Source: JALZVT01 sp964611345
GTDB taxonomy: Bacteria > Pseudomonadota > Gammaproteobacteria > Pseudomonadales > Azotimanducaceae
NCBI GenBank assembly: GCA_964611345.1
Contig: CAZSYU010000006.1
Span: 1 to 64,000 of the forward strand
Length of the DNA: 64,000 nt
Direction of reading: 5' to 3'
Every line of letters starts with the position of its first letter. Position 1 is the first letter of the stretch. Under the pieces are notes generated by a model. That model was not told where the DNA came from. It searched no databases and saw only the letters and a list, made by a program, of their open reading frames with translations. The position numbers and the translations under genes were made by a program. This document shows, one piece after another, positions 53,322 through 62,262 of this stretch.

Positions 53322-54968
53322 ATGAGCGCTAAAGAAGTATTATTTGGAGATGACGCCCGCAGCAAAATGCTGGCTGGCGTAAACACCCTGGCCAACGCAG
53401 TCAAGGTAACCCTGGGCCCCAAGGGTCGCAACGTAATCCTGGACAAGTCATTTGGTGCCCCTACGGTAACCAAGGACGGTGTTTCGGTGGCCAAGGAAGT
53501 CGAGCTGAAAGACAAGTTTGAAAACATGGGCGCGCAGATGGTGAAAGAGGTTGCGAGCCAAACCTCTGATGAAGCTGGCGACGGTACCACCACAGCTACG
53601 GTGTTGGCGCAGGCCATTCTCACCGAAGGCTTGAAGTCGGTTGCGGCCGGTATGAACCCCATGGATCTGAAGCGCGGCATCGATCAGGCCGTTGAAGCAG
53701 CGGTTAAGCACATTGGCAAACTGTCCACACCTTGCGCCAACTCAAAATCTATCGCGCAGGTAGGCACTATCTCTGCCAACAGTGACTCTGCTGTCGGTGA
53801 CATCATCGCCGAGGCGATGGACAAGGTGGGCAAAGAAGGTGTCATCACTGTTGAAGAAGGTTCCGGTCTTGAGAACGAGCTTGATGTTGTCGAAGGCATG
53901 CAGTTCGATCGTGGTTACCTGTCTCCCTACTTCATCAATAATCAGGACAGCATGGCTGCGGATCATGACGCACCTTATATCCTGTTGTGCGACAAGAAGA
54001 TCTCCAACATCCGCGACCTTTTGCCAATTCTCGAAGCGGTGGCCAAAGCTGGCAAGCCTCTCGTCGTGATTGCTGAAGACATCGAAGGTGAAGCGTTGGC
54101 AACTCTGGTTGTGAATAACATGCGCGGCATCGTGAAAGTTGCAGCGGCCAAAGCGCCGGGCTTCGGCGATCGCCGTAAAGCCATGCTGCAAGACATCGCG
54201 ATTCTCACCGGCGGCACCGTAATCTCCGAAGAAGTCGGTCTTACGCTTGAAGGTGCAACCCTTGATGACCTCGGTCAGGCCAAGCGTGTTTCTTCTACGA
54301 AGGAAAACACCACCATCGTTGATGGGTCTGGGAAGAAGAAAGAAATCGAAGGGCGCATCAAGCAGATTCGCGCAGAAATTGACGAGACTTCTTCTGACTA
54401 CGATCGCGAAAAGTTGCAGGAGCGTTTGGCGAAGCTCGCTGGCGGTGTTGCAGTAATCAAGGTTGGTGCGCCAACCGAGCTGGAAATGAAAGAGAAGAAA
54501 GCGCGCGTTGAAGACGCTCTGCACTCTACTCGCGCGGCTGTCGAAGAAGGCGTAGTGCCTGGCGGCGGCGTAACTCTGGTTCGTGTTCTGCAGGGTCTCG
54601 GCAAGCTGAAAGGCGACAACGACGACCAGACTACCGGTATCGAAATTGCCATGCGCGCCATGAGCGCACCGCTGCGCCAGATCGCAGCCAATGCTGGCGA
54701 TGAAGGTTCGGTTGTGCTGGACAAGGTTGAAACCCTGAAGGGCAATGATGGCTATAACGCAGCTACCGGTAAATACGGTGACATGCTGAAGATGGGTATC
54801 CTCGATCCGGCCAAAGTGACCCGTTCTGCGCTGCAGGCGGCCGCTTCTGTCGCAGGGTTGATGCTGACCACTGAAGCCATGATCAGTGAACTGCCTGAAG
54901 ATAACCCACCACCAATGCCTGCGGGTGGCGGTATGCCTGACATGGGTGGCATGGGCGGCATGATGTAA
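53322..54968 (+). CDS. groEL: Chaperonin GroEL
   Basis: ATP-dependent folding chamber. The 548-residue sequence has MSAKEVLFGDDARSKMLAGV, the ATP-site segments GPKGRNVILDKSFGAPTVTKDG and AGDGTTTATVLAQAI, GGVAVIKVGAPTELEMKEKK, VPGGGVTLVR, and ends in the Gly/Met-rich tail PDMGGMGGMM. It is the only groEL seen in the window. It is co-transcribed with groES and ends at a terminator. Confidence 0.99.
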   Translation: MSAKEVLFGDDARSKMLAGVNTLANAVKVTLGPKGRNVILDKSFGAPTVTKDGVSVAKEVELKDKFENMGAQMVKEVASQTSDEAGDGTTTATVLAQAILTEGLKSVAAGMNPMDLKRGIDQAVEAAVKHIGKLSTPCANSKSIAQVGTISANSDSAVGDIIAEAMDKVGKEGVITVEEGSGLENELDVVEGMQFDRGYLSPYFINNQDSMAADHDAPYILLCDKKISNIRDLLPILEAVAKAGKPLVVIAEDIEGEALATLVVNNMRGIVKVAAAKAPGFGDRRKAMLQDIAILTGGTVISEEVGLTLEGATLDDLGQAKRVSSTKENTTIVDGSGKKKEIEGRIKQIRAEIDETSSDYDREKLQERLAKLAGGVAVIKVGAPTELEMKEKKARVEDALHSTRAAVEEGVVPGGGVTLVRVLQGLGKLKGDNDDQTTGIEIAMRAMSAPLRQIAANAGDEGSVVLDKVETLKGNDGYNAATGKYGDMLKMGILDPAKVTRSALQAAASVAGLMLTTEAMISELPEDNPPPMPAGGGMPDMGGMGGMM

Positions 54969-55014
54969 GCCGCAAGCGATTCGCAACCTGGTTGCGACTC
55001 TTCGAAAGAAGGGC

Positions 55015-55055
55015 AAAACGGGCTGTTCCAACTACTGGGGCGGCCCGTTTTCGTT
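55015..55055 (+). terminator. Terminator of groES-groEL
   Basis: AAAACGGGC (55015-55023) pairs with GCCCGTTTT (55043-55051), a 9 bp stem around a 19-base loop. It starts 46 bases after the groEL stop, with the T-rich 3' arm supplying the tract. A smaller CGCAACC/GGTTGCG hairpin lies just before it at about 54982-54996. Confidence 0.8.
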
Positions 55056-55178
55056 TGCTATGATCACAGGGTGCAAATTGGCTATCTGGTCGACGCAGAA
55101 CGCCAGGCCCAAGCATGAAAACCGAGAAAACCGAGAAAACCAAAAAAATAGATAGTTACCATCACGAAGGGGATAGCA

Positions 55179-55844
55179 ATGGACTCAGAAATCATTACTC
55201 ACTTATTCCGCTGGGGACATTTCCTGGCGGGTGTTACATGGATCGGGTTGTTGTACTACTTCAACTTCATTCAGGGCTCCTACTTTAAAGAAGCGGAAGA
55301 CGATGCCCGTGTTGATGCGTTTGTAAAACTGGTGCCCAGGGCACTCTGGTGGTTCCGCTGGGGGGCATTGTTCACGTTCCTGACGGGTTGCGTGTTGCTC
55401 GGTTTTCTAAGTGGCGGCGGCGCTCAATGGATCACTCAGGATATCGTGCTGGGCGCGACTATGGGCACCTTCATGTTCCTGAATGTGTGGGGCATCATCT
55501 GGCGCAATCAAAAAGTGGTCATTGCCTCCAACGAGCAGGTGAAAGCAGGTGGTTCTGCCCTCGAAGGTGCTGCTGATGCTGGTGCCAAGGCCTTGCTGGC
55601 CTCGCGGACGAATACCCTGTTCTCCCTGCCCATGCTGTTCTTCATGGGCTCTAGCGCGCACCTGCCGAGCGGTGCACTGGCTACAGCCGGAGCGGGCTTG
55701 TGGGTTGCTCTGGCGATCATCGTTGTACTCGAAATCAACGCGATAGTTGGCAAGCAGGGCCCAATGACAACTGTCAGTGGCGTAATCACCAGTGGCTTTG
55801 TGCTGACAGCGGTGCTTTGGGGCCTGCTGCGCCTGCTCGCTTAG
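55179..55844 (+). CDS. PuuD/DUF989-like integral membrane protein without a cytochrome c domain
   Basis: A 221-residue protein with about six to seven membrane helices. The N-terminal HLFRWGHFLAGVTWIGLLYYFNF and the central VPRALWWFRWGALFTFLTG and NVWGIIWRNQKVVIA match the membrane part of PuuD, described as a urate hydroxylase with a C-terminal cytochrome c. That cytochrome domain (CxxCH) is absent here, so urate oxidation cannot be assumed. Conserved histidines near the first helix suggest heme or metal binding. It has its own transcription unit behind the groEL terminator. Confidence 0.75.
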   Translation: MDSEIITHLFRWGHFLAGVTWIGLLYYFNFIQGSYFKEAEDDARVDAFVKLVPRALWWFRWGALFTFLTGCVLLGFLSGGGAQWITQDIVLGATMGTFMFLNVWGIIWRNQKVVIASNEQVKAGGSALEGAADAGAKALLASRTNTLFSLPMLFFMGSSAHLPSGALATAGAGLWVALAIIVVLEINAIVGKQGPMTTVSGVITSGFVLTAVLWGLLRLLA

Positions 55845-55899
55845 GCCTACGTAGGTGGCACCTGCCCCAGGCGGAATTTCCGCGACGCGTGACGACGAT

Positions 55900-56586
55900 A
55901 TGCCGACGCGCAGCAACCGTCGTCGTGGTGGTGGTCGGACCGGCGCTGGTGGTGGCTCGTCGCTTGCCACCAATCTTATTTTAATGCTGGTGGTTGCCGG
56001 TCTGGGTGTTGGTGGTTGGTTCGTCATGAACCAGCAGCAGTTGCTCACGGCAGCGCAAGAAAAGCAGGCAGCGGCGGAGAGTCGTCTGGCTGTGCTCGAA
56101 GAGCGTTTGCGTGCCACCGATGAGGTAATGAGCGATACCGGGGATGCGACCAAAGAAAAACTCGGGTACTGGGAAACCGAGATTCGCAAAGTCTGGGATA
56201 TCGCCTACAAGGTGAACCGGGGCTGGATCAAGGAAAACCAGCAGTTGCTGGCAGGGCACAAGTCGACGTTGGCCAGCTTGCAGTCCGGTGTGACGGCGCT
56301 CAAGACTGACCTTGCGAGCCAGGGCGAAGGCGTGGCTGATCTTGGCGCGCGGCTTGAGGCTTTGGATGAGTTGTCGGCGAAAATTTCCGGTTTAACGGCT
56401 GGGCAGGACAAACTCGCCAAGAATATTGCCAATATTGATGTTTCGAACCTCACTGAGCGGGTGTTGCGCAATGAGCAGGCCGTGAGTGCCATTGATGCCT
56501 ATCGAGTGCAGCTGAATCGCCGCTTGACCGATCTGCAGGGGCGTTTGGATGCGCTGGGACCGGTCGCTGGGGGTTCTTTGCCCTAA
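55900..56586 (+). CDS. Single-pass membrane protein with long periplasmic coiled coil
   Basis: A 228-residue protein of unknown function. It has a basic Arg/Gly-rich cytoplasmic tail (RSNRRRGGGRTGAGGG), one membrane helix (NLILMLVVAGLGVGGWFVM), then about 180 residues of mostly helical heptad sequence (residues about 45-220, rich in Ala, Glu, Gln, Leu and Lys). The layout resembles inner-membrane proteins that span the periplasm, but I recognise no family. ATG 55900 lacks a clear ribosome-binding site; GTG 55855, eleven bases after the preceding stop, is the alternative. Confidence 0.65.
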   Translation: MPTRSNRRRGGGRTGAGGGSSLATNLILMLVVAGLGVGGWFVMNQQQLLTAAQEKQAAAESRLAVLEERLRATDEVMSDTGDATKEKLGYWETEIRKVWDIAYKVNRGWIKENQQLLAGHKSTLASLQSGVTALKTDLASQGEGVADLGARLEALDELSAKISGLTAGQDKLAKNIANIDVSNLTERVLRNEQAVSAIDAYRVQLNRRLTDLQGRLDALGPVAGGSLP

Positions 56587-56761
56587 AACCGGATCTCGCT
56601 GGGAACTGGCGACAGTCCTGTGTTCAGGTGGGCGGTTTCGCTACCCTTCACACCCACCGAACCCCGAATTATTGGTCCGGGTCAAAGTGTGACTGGGGTC
56701 CTTATTCGGCGCCGATCTTATCGTCATACTGGGGTTTCTTTACGACGAAGCAACAGGCGAG

Positions 56762-58678
56762 ATGAGCGGAACCGGGATAAAGCCCAGGATAGTGCTGGCT
56801 GACGCTGCGCATTCAACACTGTCATTAGTGGCAGTGGCTCAGGGTTGGGAGGTTGTCCAGGCGCCGCAGCTAACCTCCGAGGTAGACCGCAACGACGCAA
56901 GCGTTGCAATTGTTGTTCTTGCCGACCCCGACCTCGCAGTGGTTGCCCGAGATCGTTTTCCGGGTGCTTTACTGGTAGGTACCCAACCTGCAAGCAAAGT
57001 CTGCGTAGATGTCTATCTTGGTCCGCTCAACCACAGCAGCAGACAGGAAGATCGCGGGTTCCTTGAGCAGGTGCTCCGGCATGGACAGTCGCACTGGGAA
57101 ACTCATCAGGCGCTGCAACACGCCCAAACCAAAGTTGCTGTTCAACAACAGCGTATGAAGCAGCTCAGTGATGTGGGCGCTACTTTGTCGGGCGAACTTT
57201 CCTTCGATGATTTGTTGACAACATTATTAATCGAAGCGCGAGCGATTGCGTGCTGTGATGGTGCGTCTCTATACCTGGTTGAAAACAAATCAACAGTGGA
57301 CGGTGGTAGCGAAGAACGACTCGTGTTTAAGCTGACCCAGAACGGTACTCTTGACTTACCTTACAACGAAACCACAGTACCGCTCACTTCAACCTCCATT
57401 GCAGGCCATGTTGCAGTTAGCGGTTGCGAACTGAACTTACGTGACGCGTATGAGTTGCCCCACGATGTTCCCTACAGTTTCAATCGCAGCTTTGACGAGC
57501 AGATGGGGTATCGCACCCGATCCATGCTGGTTATGCCTATGCGTGACCACGGTGGCAGTATTGTTGGTGTATTGCAGTTCATTAATCGGTTTGCCGATGA
57601 TGGCGCAACGGTGGTTGAGTTTGATTCTGAGACTGTTGAAATTCTGCGGGCCATTGCAAGCCAGGCCGCGCTGACTATCCAGAAGAATCGCCTGGTGCGT
57701 AATATCAACGAGCTGTTCGAGAGCTTTGTGCAGGCGTCGGTAAAGGCCATTGAGCAACGCGACCCATCTACCAGTGGCCACTCTGCCCGAGTTGCGGAAA
57801 CAACCGTCGCGCTACTGGAAGCGCTGCCGTTGTCGAACCTGCCACGGTTTAAAAACATGGTGATTTCTGAAGACCACCTGCGCGAGGTGCGTTACGCAGC
57901 ACTGCTGCACGACTTCGGTAAGGTCGGTGTCCGCGAGTCCATTTTGGTGAAGTCGCACAAACTCAGTTCTGAACGCATGGAGATCTTGCACTACCGCGTG
58001 CAGCTGCAAAAAGAACGCCTAAGACGCGAAGCCGTCGAAAAAGAAATAGATATGCTGCACCACCAGGCGGCAGATTTCGAAGTGGCACGGGCGAGGGTGC
58101 ACCGCGACCTGCAGAAGCAGCTCAGCATTCTTGATGACTACTACAGCATGATTGAGCGCGCGAACAATCCAACGGTGTTGCTCGATGGTGATTTTACCCA
58201 TTTACGTGAGTTGCACAGCTACTCCTTCACTGAGGCAGATGGTTCACGTACGGGTTTGATCTCTGCTGATGATCTTACCGCGTTGTCTGTTCGGCGAGGC
58301 AGTCTGACACCAGAAGAACGGGTTGAAATTGAAGCGCATGTGCAATGGACCAAAGACTTCTTGGCAGTACTGCCCTGGCCTAAAGAGTTGAGCCAGGTGC
58401 CTGAGATTGCTGGTGCCCACCACGAAAAGATGAATGGCAAAGGCTATCCGCAAGGTCTGGTCGGTGAGCAGATTCCGCTCGCCAGTCGGGTGATGACGGT
58501 GTGCGACATCTTCGATGCGCTTACCGCCATGGACCGACCCTACAAGTCAGCCATCGGCGACGATCGCGCTTTCGAAATTTTGTACATGGAAGCCAAGGAA
58601 GGGTTGCTCGATACCGACCTGGTGGATGTGTTTGCTGCCTCGCGCAATCAGCTAAAGCAGGCAAACCAGGCAAGTTAA
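56762..58678 (+). CDS. GAF and HD-GYP domain protein (probable cyclic di-GMP phosphodiesterase)
   Basis: A 638-residue signalling protein. Residues 1-115 look like a degenerate receiver domain without the usual phospho-acceptor Asp pattern, 135-315 form a GAF sensor domain, and 330-630 an HD-GYP domain. Catalytic motifs are LLHDFGKVGV (about 382), HHEKMNGKGYP (about 551-561) and DALTAMDRPYK. The HD and GYP motifs are about 175 residues apart instead of the usual 75-80, because a charged helical insert of about 100 residues (400-505) interrupts the domain. HD-GYP enzymes hydrolyse cyclic di-GMP; activity of this form is inferred. Confidence 0.88.
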   Translation: MSGTGIKPRIVLADAAHSTLSLVAVAQGWEVVQAPQLTSEVDRNDASVAIVVLADPDLAVVARDRFPGALLVGTQPASKVCVDVYLGPLNHSSRQEDRGFLEQVLRHGQSHWETHQALQHAQTKVAVQQQRMKQLSDVGATLSGELSFDDLLTTLLIEARAIACCDGASLYLVENKSTVDGGSEERLVFKLTQNGTLDLPYNETTVPLTSTSIAGHVAVSGCELNLRDAYELPHDVPYSFNRSFDEQMGYRTRSMLVMPMRDHGGSIVGVLQFINRFADDGATVVEFDSETVEILRAIASQAALTIQKNRLVRNINELFESFVQASVKAIEQRDPSTSGHSARVAETTVALLEALPLSNLPRFKNMVISEDHLREVRYAALLHDFGKVGVRESILVKSHKLSSERMEILHYRVQLQKERLRREAVEKEIDMLHHQAADFEVARARVHRDLQKQLSILDDYYSMIERANNPTVLLDGDFTHLRELHSYSFTEADGSRTGLISADDLTALSVRRGSLTPEERVEIEAHVQWTKDFLAVLPWPKELSQVPEIAGAHHEKMNGKGYPQGLVGEQIPLASRVMTVCDIFDALTAMDRPYKSAIGDDRAFEILYMEAKEGLLDTDLVDVFAASRNQLKQANQAS

Positions 58679-58738
58679 GGTTGCCCATTGGGCAATTGCT
58701 CAAGAAACTCTCAGTAGTCCTGGGCAGCTCTAATCGGC

Positions 58739-59542
58739 CTAACTGTCTTTCCAGTCTTCCATTACCGGGATTACAACACTCACCGTTTCTCCCTCGTGAT
58801 CAAACTCGATAATGGCCCCAGTTTCAGTTATTTCTGCAACCGTGAACGTCGTGCCGTTGTCGGCGGTGATCGACTGGCCTTCAATGCGCCGTTGCCCGTT
58901 TACCCCCAGAGACCGCAAATCAGTTTCGTTGCCATAAATATGGAACGAGAAGGTCAGTGCGTGGAGCGCACTGCGTGCACTATCGCTGATGGCGCTGAGA
59001 GCGCTGGCATTGCTTGCCTTGGTGCTCGGTGGTGCCGTAGTGGGTTGTGCAATAACCCGCTGCGTTATGGCCGGTGAGGTTTGTGCGTCTGGCGTGAGCG
59101 GTGTGTTTTCAAGGAGATCGTCCCGGTCGGGTTCGCCAGCAATGGTAATTGCCCGCCCTGTGGGTTTGAAGGTGCGCTGCGTCACCGTGCTTGTTGAGCT
59201 GCCAGGGGCTGGCAAGTCGCGCGGCGAAACTATGCCGGGCAGTGGGATTTTGCCGCGACTGCGCGCGGCTTCGGTGGCGCTAACTGGGGTGATGGCCGGG
59301 TTCGAAGCAGAATTTGCCTGCGTAACTTGCTTGCTATCGGGCTGGTCGGTGCGCCATAAAAACACCAACGCGACGTTTGTCAGCAATATGGCGCCAATAG
59401 CCAGTTTCCAGGGTAGCGCCAAAGTGGGGCCTTGGCTTGTGGGATTTTGTTGCTGCGCGTCTATGCCCGGGAAAGATTCTGCACTCTGAGGTGGTTGTGT
59501 GTCGTTTGCAGACTTTTGCAGGGCATCAAGAATATAAGACAT
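58739..59542 (-). CDS. gspB: Type II secretion assembly protein GspB-like
   Basis: A 267-residue bitopic protein starting with MSYILDALQKS, the hallmark of GspB/ExeB. One membrane helix follows (LPWKLAIGAILLTNVALVFLW), then a Pro/Ser/Thr-rich periplasmic linker, and a folded C-terminal domain (LTFSFHIYGNETDLRSL...VNGQRRIEGQSI) typical of the GspB family. With GspA it helps insert the secretin through the peptidoglycan. It lies three bases after gspA on the same strand. Confidence 0.87.
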   Translation of the reverse strand: MSYILDALQKSANDTQPPQSAESFPGIDAQQQNPTSQGPTLALPWKLAIGAILLTNVALVFLWRTDQPDSKQVTQANSASNPAITPVSATEAARSRGKIPLPGIVSPRDLPAPGSSTSTVTQRTFKPTGRAITIAGEPDRDDLLENTPLTPDAQTSPAITQRVIAQPTTAPPSTKASNASALSAISDSARSALHALTFSFHIYGNETDLRSLGVNGQRRIEGQSITADNGTTFTVAEITETGAIIEFDHEGETVSVVIPVMEDWKDS

Positions 59543-59545
59543 GCG

Positions 59546-61303
59546 TTAGCCCAACAGCTCAGGAATGTCGTAGCCCGCCGCGCGATGCAACAACAGCCAC
59601 GTCGCTGGACCGGCGATGCCATCGGCGGGTACGCCGCTTGCGGCCTGAAACTCGCGCAACACCTTGCTCAGTGCAGTATCAAAGGTGCGCGAGTTACCGA
59701 GGTCACGATTGGTGGCCTGACCCAATAGTTTGCGCAACTCTTGTACTGCAGTTCCTGTGGAGCCGTCTTTAATGCTGCCGCGATAATTGATGGGCGTTGG
59801 CCAGAGCGCGATGATGGTGCCTTCCCACACCTGGCTCAGCGTCGCAAGATCTACCACCGATGTAGTGCTGCCTTGGATGATGGAGACTTGATTGTTGCTT
59901 GCGCTCACCGCCGTGACGTAGAAGATTTGGGCATCTGCGCCTGCGAGTTGCATTACAACGGGCACGTTCAGACGCGCTACGTCGCTCCAACTATAGGCAC
60001 GTTTAGTGCACTGCAGCTGGAAACGCGGGGCGAAGTCGCAAGGTACCAGAGGGTTGTTAGGGTCGTAGTCGATACCCCAAAGGTTGTACATGGCGCTGAA
60101 GGCGAGCCGCTGGCTGCGATAAGACGGGACGCCCGAAATAGCAATTGGAACCCCGCCCAGCACGGCGCTGGGTTCTGGAGTGACGGTGGCGATGGTTGGG
60201 ATCGGTGTGGGGGCGAGATCTTGCGTTGTTGTTGCGACGGGTTCGGGTGTCGCTGCAGGCGCTGGCTGCACAATCGGCGGGCGGGGTTCTGCGATGGTCA
60301 CGGGCGGCGGCGCGGTTGTCTGCGCGCCCAACGCGCCCTGTGTTTGTACGTCTTGTGTTTGTACGTCCTGCGTTTGAGCGCTCTGAGCTTGGGCAGGCGA
60401 AGGCTTGTTTGTCGCATCAAGCAGGGTCCAGAGAAGACCAATGCCAAGCAGGACGGCACCAGTTACACCCAGCCAGCCCCAGATATTGAATTGCCTGGGC
60501 GCAGTTTCGGACGCTGCTTTCTGCACGTGCACAAAGTCGATGCGCGGTTTGCCCTCTGCGTAGGCACCGAGCAGGGCGCGGTCGGCAATGATGTTGATCA
60601 GCCGGGGAACGCCACCCGCGTGGCGATGGACGTTCCAGCTTGCTGACGCGCTGAACAGGTTTGGGTTACCACCTGCCAGGCTCAGGCGATGCGCTATATA
60701 CGCGCGGGTATCATCGAGTTGCAGCGGTTCAAGGTGATAGCGGGCGGTGATGCGCTGGCTCAACTGCCGTAATTCCTGGCGTGCGAGCATAACCTTCAGT
60801 TCTGGTTGCCCAACCAGAATAATTCGCATGAGTTTGCGTTCATTGGTTTCGAGATTGGTCAGTAGCCGTAATTGTTCGAGCACCGCGGGTGACAGATTTT
60901 GCGCCTCATCAATAACAACAACAGTGCTGCGCCCAAGCCGATGTGTACGCAGCAGATGTTTGTTTAGACGGTCGATGTAGGGTTTGACGCTGTGCTGGTC
61001 ATCGGTTGGGTAGTCGATGGCCAACTCGTCGCAGATCGTCTGTAGCAGTTCGCGTACAGTAAGGCGTGGATTGAGAATAAACGCGACATCAATGTCGCCT
61101 GGCACCTGACCGATGAGATTGCGCAGTAGTGTGGTTTTACCCGTGCCTACCTCGCCCGTTACCAGCACAAAGCCGCCGTCTGACTCGAGTCCGTATTTCA
61201 GATGGGCAAGCGCGTCTCGATGGCGTTCACTCATATAGAGGAAGCTTGGGTCTGGTGCGATTGAAAACGGTCGCTTGTTGAGGTGAAAAAACTGCTCGTA
61301 CAT
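59546..61303 (-). CDS. gspA: Type II secretion assembly ATPase GspA/ExeA-like
   Basis: A 585-residue protein. The N-terminal AAA ATPase part (residues 1-265) has MYEQFFHLNKRPFSIAPDPS, Walker A TGEVGTGKTTLL and Walker B STVVVIDEAQNLS. A membrane helix follows (WGWLGVTGAVLLGIGLLWTLL, about 275-295), then a periplasmic linker rich in Gln/Thr/Pro with a small QTQDV repeat, and a C-terminal peptidoglycan-binding domain (LREFQAASGVPADGIAGPATW). ExeA uses such a domain to open the sacculus for the secretin. No other type II secretion gene is in the window. Confidence 0.87.
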   Translation of the reverse strand: MYEQFFHLNKRPFSIAPDPSFLYMSERHRDALAHLKYGLESDGGFVLVTGEVGTGKTTLLRNLIGQVPGDIDVAFILNPRLTVRELLQTICDELAIDYPTDDQHSVKPYIDRLNKHLLRTHRLGRSTVVVIDEAQNLSPAVLEQLRLLTNLETNERKLMRIILVGQPELKVMLARQELRQLSQRITARYHLEPLQLDDTRAYIAHRLSLAGGNPNLFSASASWNVHRHAGGVPRLINIIADRALLGAYAEGKPRIDFVHVQKAASETAPRQFNIWGWLGVTGAVLLGIGLLWTLLDATNKPSPAQAQSAQTQDVQTQDVQTQGALGAQTTAPPPVTIAEPRPPIVQPAPAATPEPVATTTQDLAPTPIPTIATVTPEPSAVLGGVPIAISGVPSYRSQRLAFSAMYNLWGIDYDPNNPLVPCDFAPRFQLQCTKRAYSWSDVARLNVPVVMQLAGADAQIFYVTAVSASNNQVSIIQGSTTSVVDLATLSQVWEGTIIALWPTPINYRGSIKDGSTGTAVQELRKLLGQATNRDLGNSRTFDTALSKVLREFQAASGVPADGIAGPATWLLLHRAAGYDIPELLG

Positions 61304-61316
61304 TTGACTGAGTCTG

Positions 61317-62186
61317 TTAATGCCCTTGGTGATCTCGCGCAGTATAGTGCGGGTTCGTTTGTAGCCAGTTGTCTTTAGCGCTCCAGCGAGTGTGAGTCCA
61401 GTTGCGCAGCAGGTCCAGCTCTTGTTCTGTTAAGGTCCGGCCATCCGCGGCCACAGGCACATCTATGTCCTCTATATGCACACGCGAACGTGCACAGTCG
61501 CCACATAAAAACTGCCAGAACGAGGGCGGTGGCCCAGGATAGGCGATGCTAACATCGATGATTTGATCTATGTGCTCACCGAGTTCACCCAGAACAAACG
61601 CCATACCACCCAGCTTGGGGGGTAGCAGATGGCGATAAGGGCTTTGGTTTTTAGCATGCTTGGCCTGTGTGAAGCGCGTCCCTTCCAGAAAATTGAGCAC
61701 GCTCACTGGATGATTTCTAAAACCCTGGCAGCTCCGCGCCATGGCCTCGCGGTCGCCAGCGCCTCCGCGACGCACGTAAGGAAAACCGAGTAACCACATG
61801 GCAATGCCCAACAGCGGGATCCAGATGAGTTGCTGTTTGGTGAAAAACTTAAGCGGCGGCAAAATGCCGCGAAAGCTGTTCTGCAGAATGATGATGTCCG
61901 CCCAGCTCTGATGGTTGCACAGCACCAGATACCGCTTGTCGAGAGATAACGGTTCGCTCACTTGCCAGGTCAGATCAAAACGTTGCAGCCGCAGCGCAGC
62001 ATTCATTGCGCGATTACCACCCACCCAGCCATCAATGACCAGGTCCATTGCGCCGGACAGAAACCGTCTGGCGCTCGCAATTGGCAGCAAGAACCGCACA
62101 ATACCTACTGTGAACAGAGGAACGCACCAGGCAGCGGTATTCACCGCCAGAAAGAGAGCGGCCAGCACGCCGCGCACGGTATTCAT
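61317..62186 (-). CDS. LPLAT-family acyltransferase (YihG/PlsC-like)
   Basis: A 289-residue acyltransferase with an N-terminal membrane helix region (VLAALFLAVNTAAWCVPLF), the catalytic NHQSWADIIIL box (NHx4D) and the FLEGTRFT box, the variants typical of the YihG branch of 1-acylglycerol-3-phosphate acyltransferases. ATG 62186 is preferred; a start at 62315 would add 43 residues unlike the family. It is divergent from the aminopeptidase gene with 76 bases between. Confidence 0.85.
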   Translation of the reverse strand: MNTVRGVLAALFLAVNTAAWCVPLFTVGIVRFLLPIASARRFLSGAMDLVIDGWVGGNRAMNAALRLQRFDLTWQVSEPLSLDKRYLVLCNHQSWADIIILQNSFRGILPPLKFFTKQQLIWIPLLGIAMWLLGFPYVRRGGAGDREAMARSCQGFRNHPVSVLNFLEGTRFTQAKHAKNQSPYRHLLPPKLGGMAFVLGELGEHIDQIIDVSIAYPGPPPSFWQFLCGDCARSRVHIEDIDVPVAADGRTLTEQELDLLRNWTHTRWSAKDNWLQTNPHYTARDHQGH

Positions 62187-62262
62187 GGCCGGCTTGATAG
62201 CATATCGCCGAAAGCACTGCCAGCCACCCCAGGCTGGCCAAAGTGGCCGAGTGGTGCTGGGT

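Noticed and set aside
53742..55031. Long minus-strand ORF (429 codons) opposite groEL
   Set aside because: It is the antisense shadow of a highly conserved gene with strong codon bias; the translation has no recognisable domain and no ribosome-binding site.
55118..55150. AAAACCGAG direct repeats before the PuuD-like gene
   Set aside because: Two copies of a short A-rich word, probably slippage; no sign of function.
58681..58695. TTGCCC/GGGCAA hairpin between the HD-GYP gene and gspB as terminator
   Set aside because: Only 6 bp with a 3-base loop and no T tract; too weak to call.
60340..60385. Short repeat encoding QTQDV units in gspA
   Set aside because: Only two to three copies in a disordered linker; not a functional repeat array.
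59741..60646. Plus-strand ORF (301 codons) opposite gspA
   Set aside because: Cys/Arg/Gly-rich antisense shadow of a gene with clear ATPase motifs.
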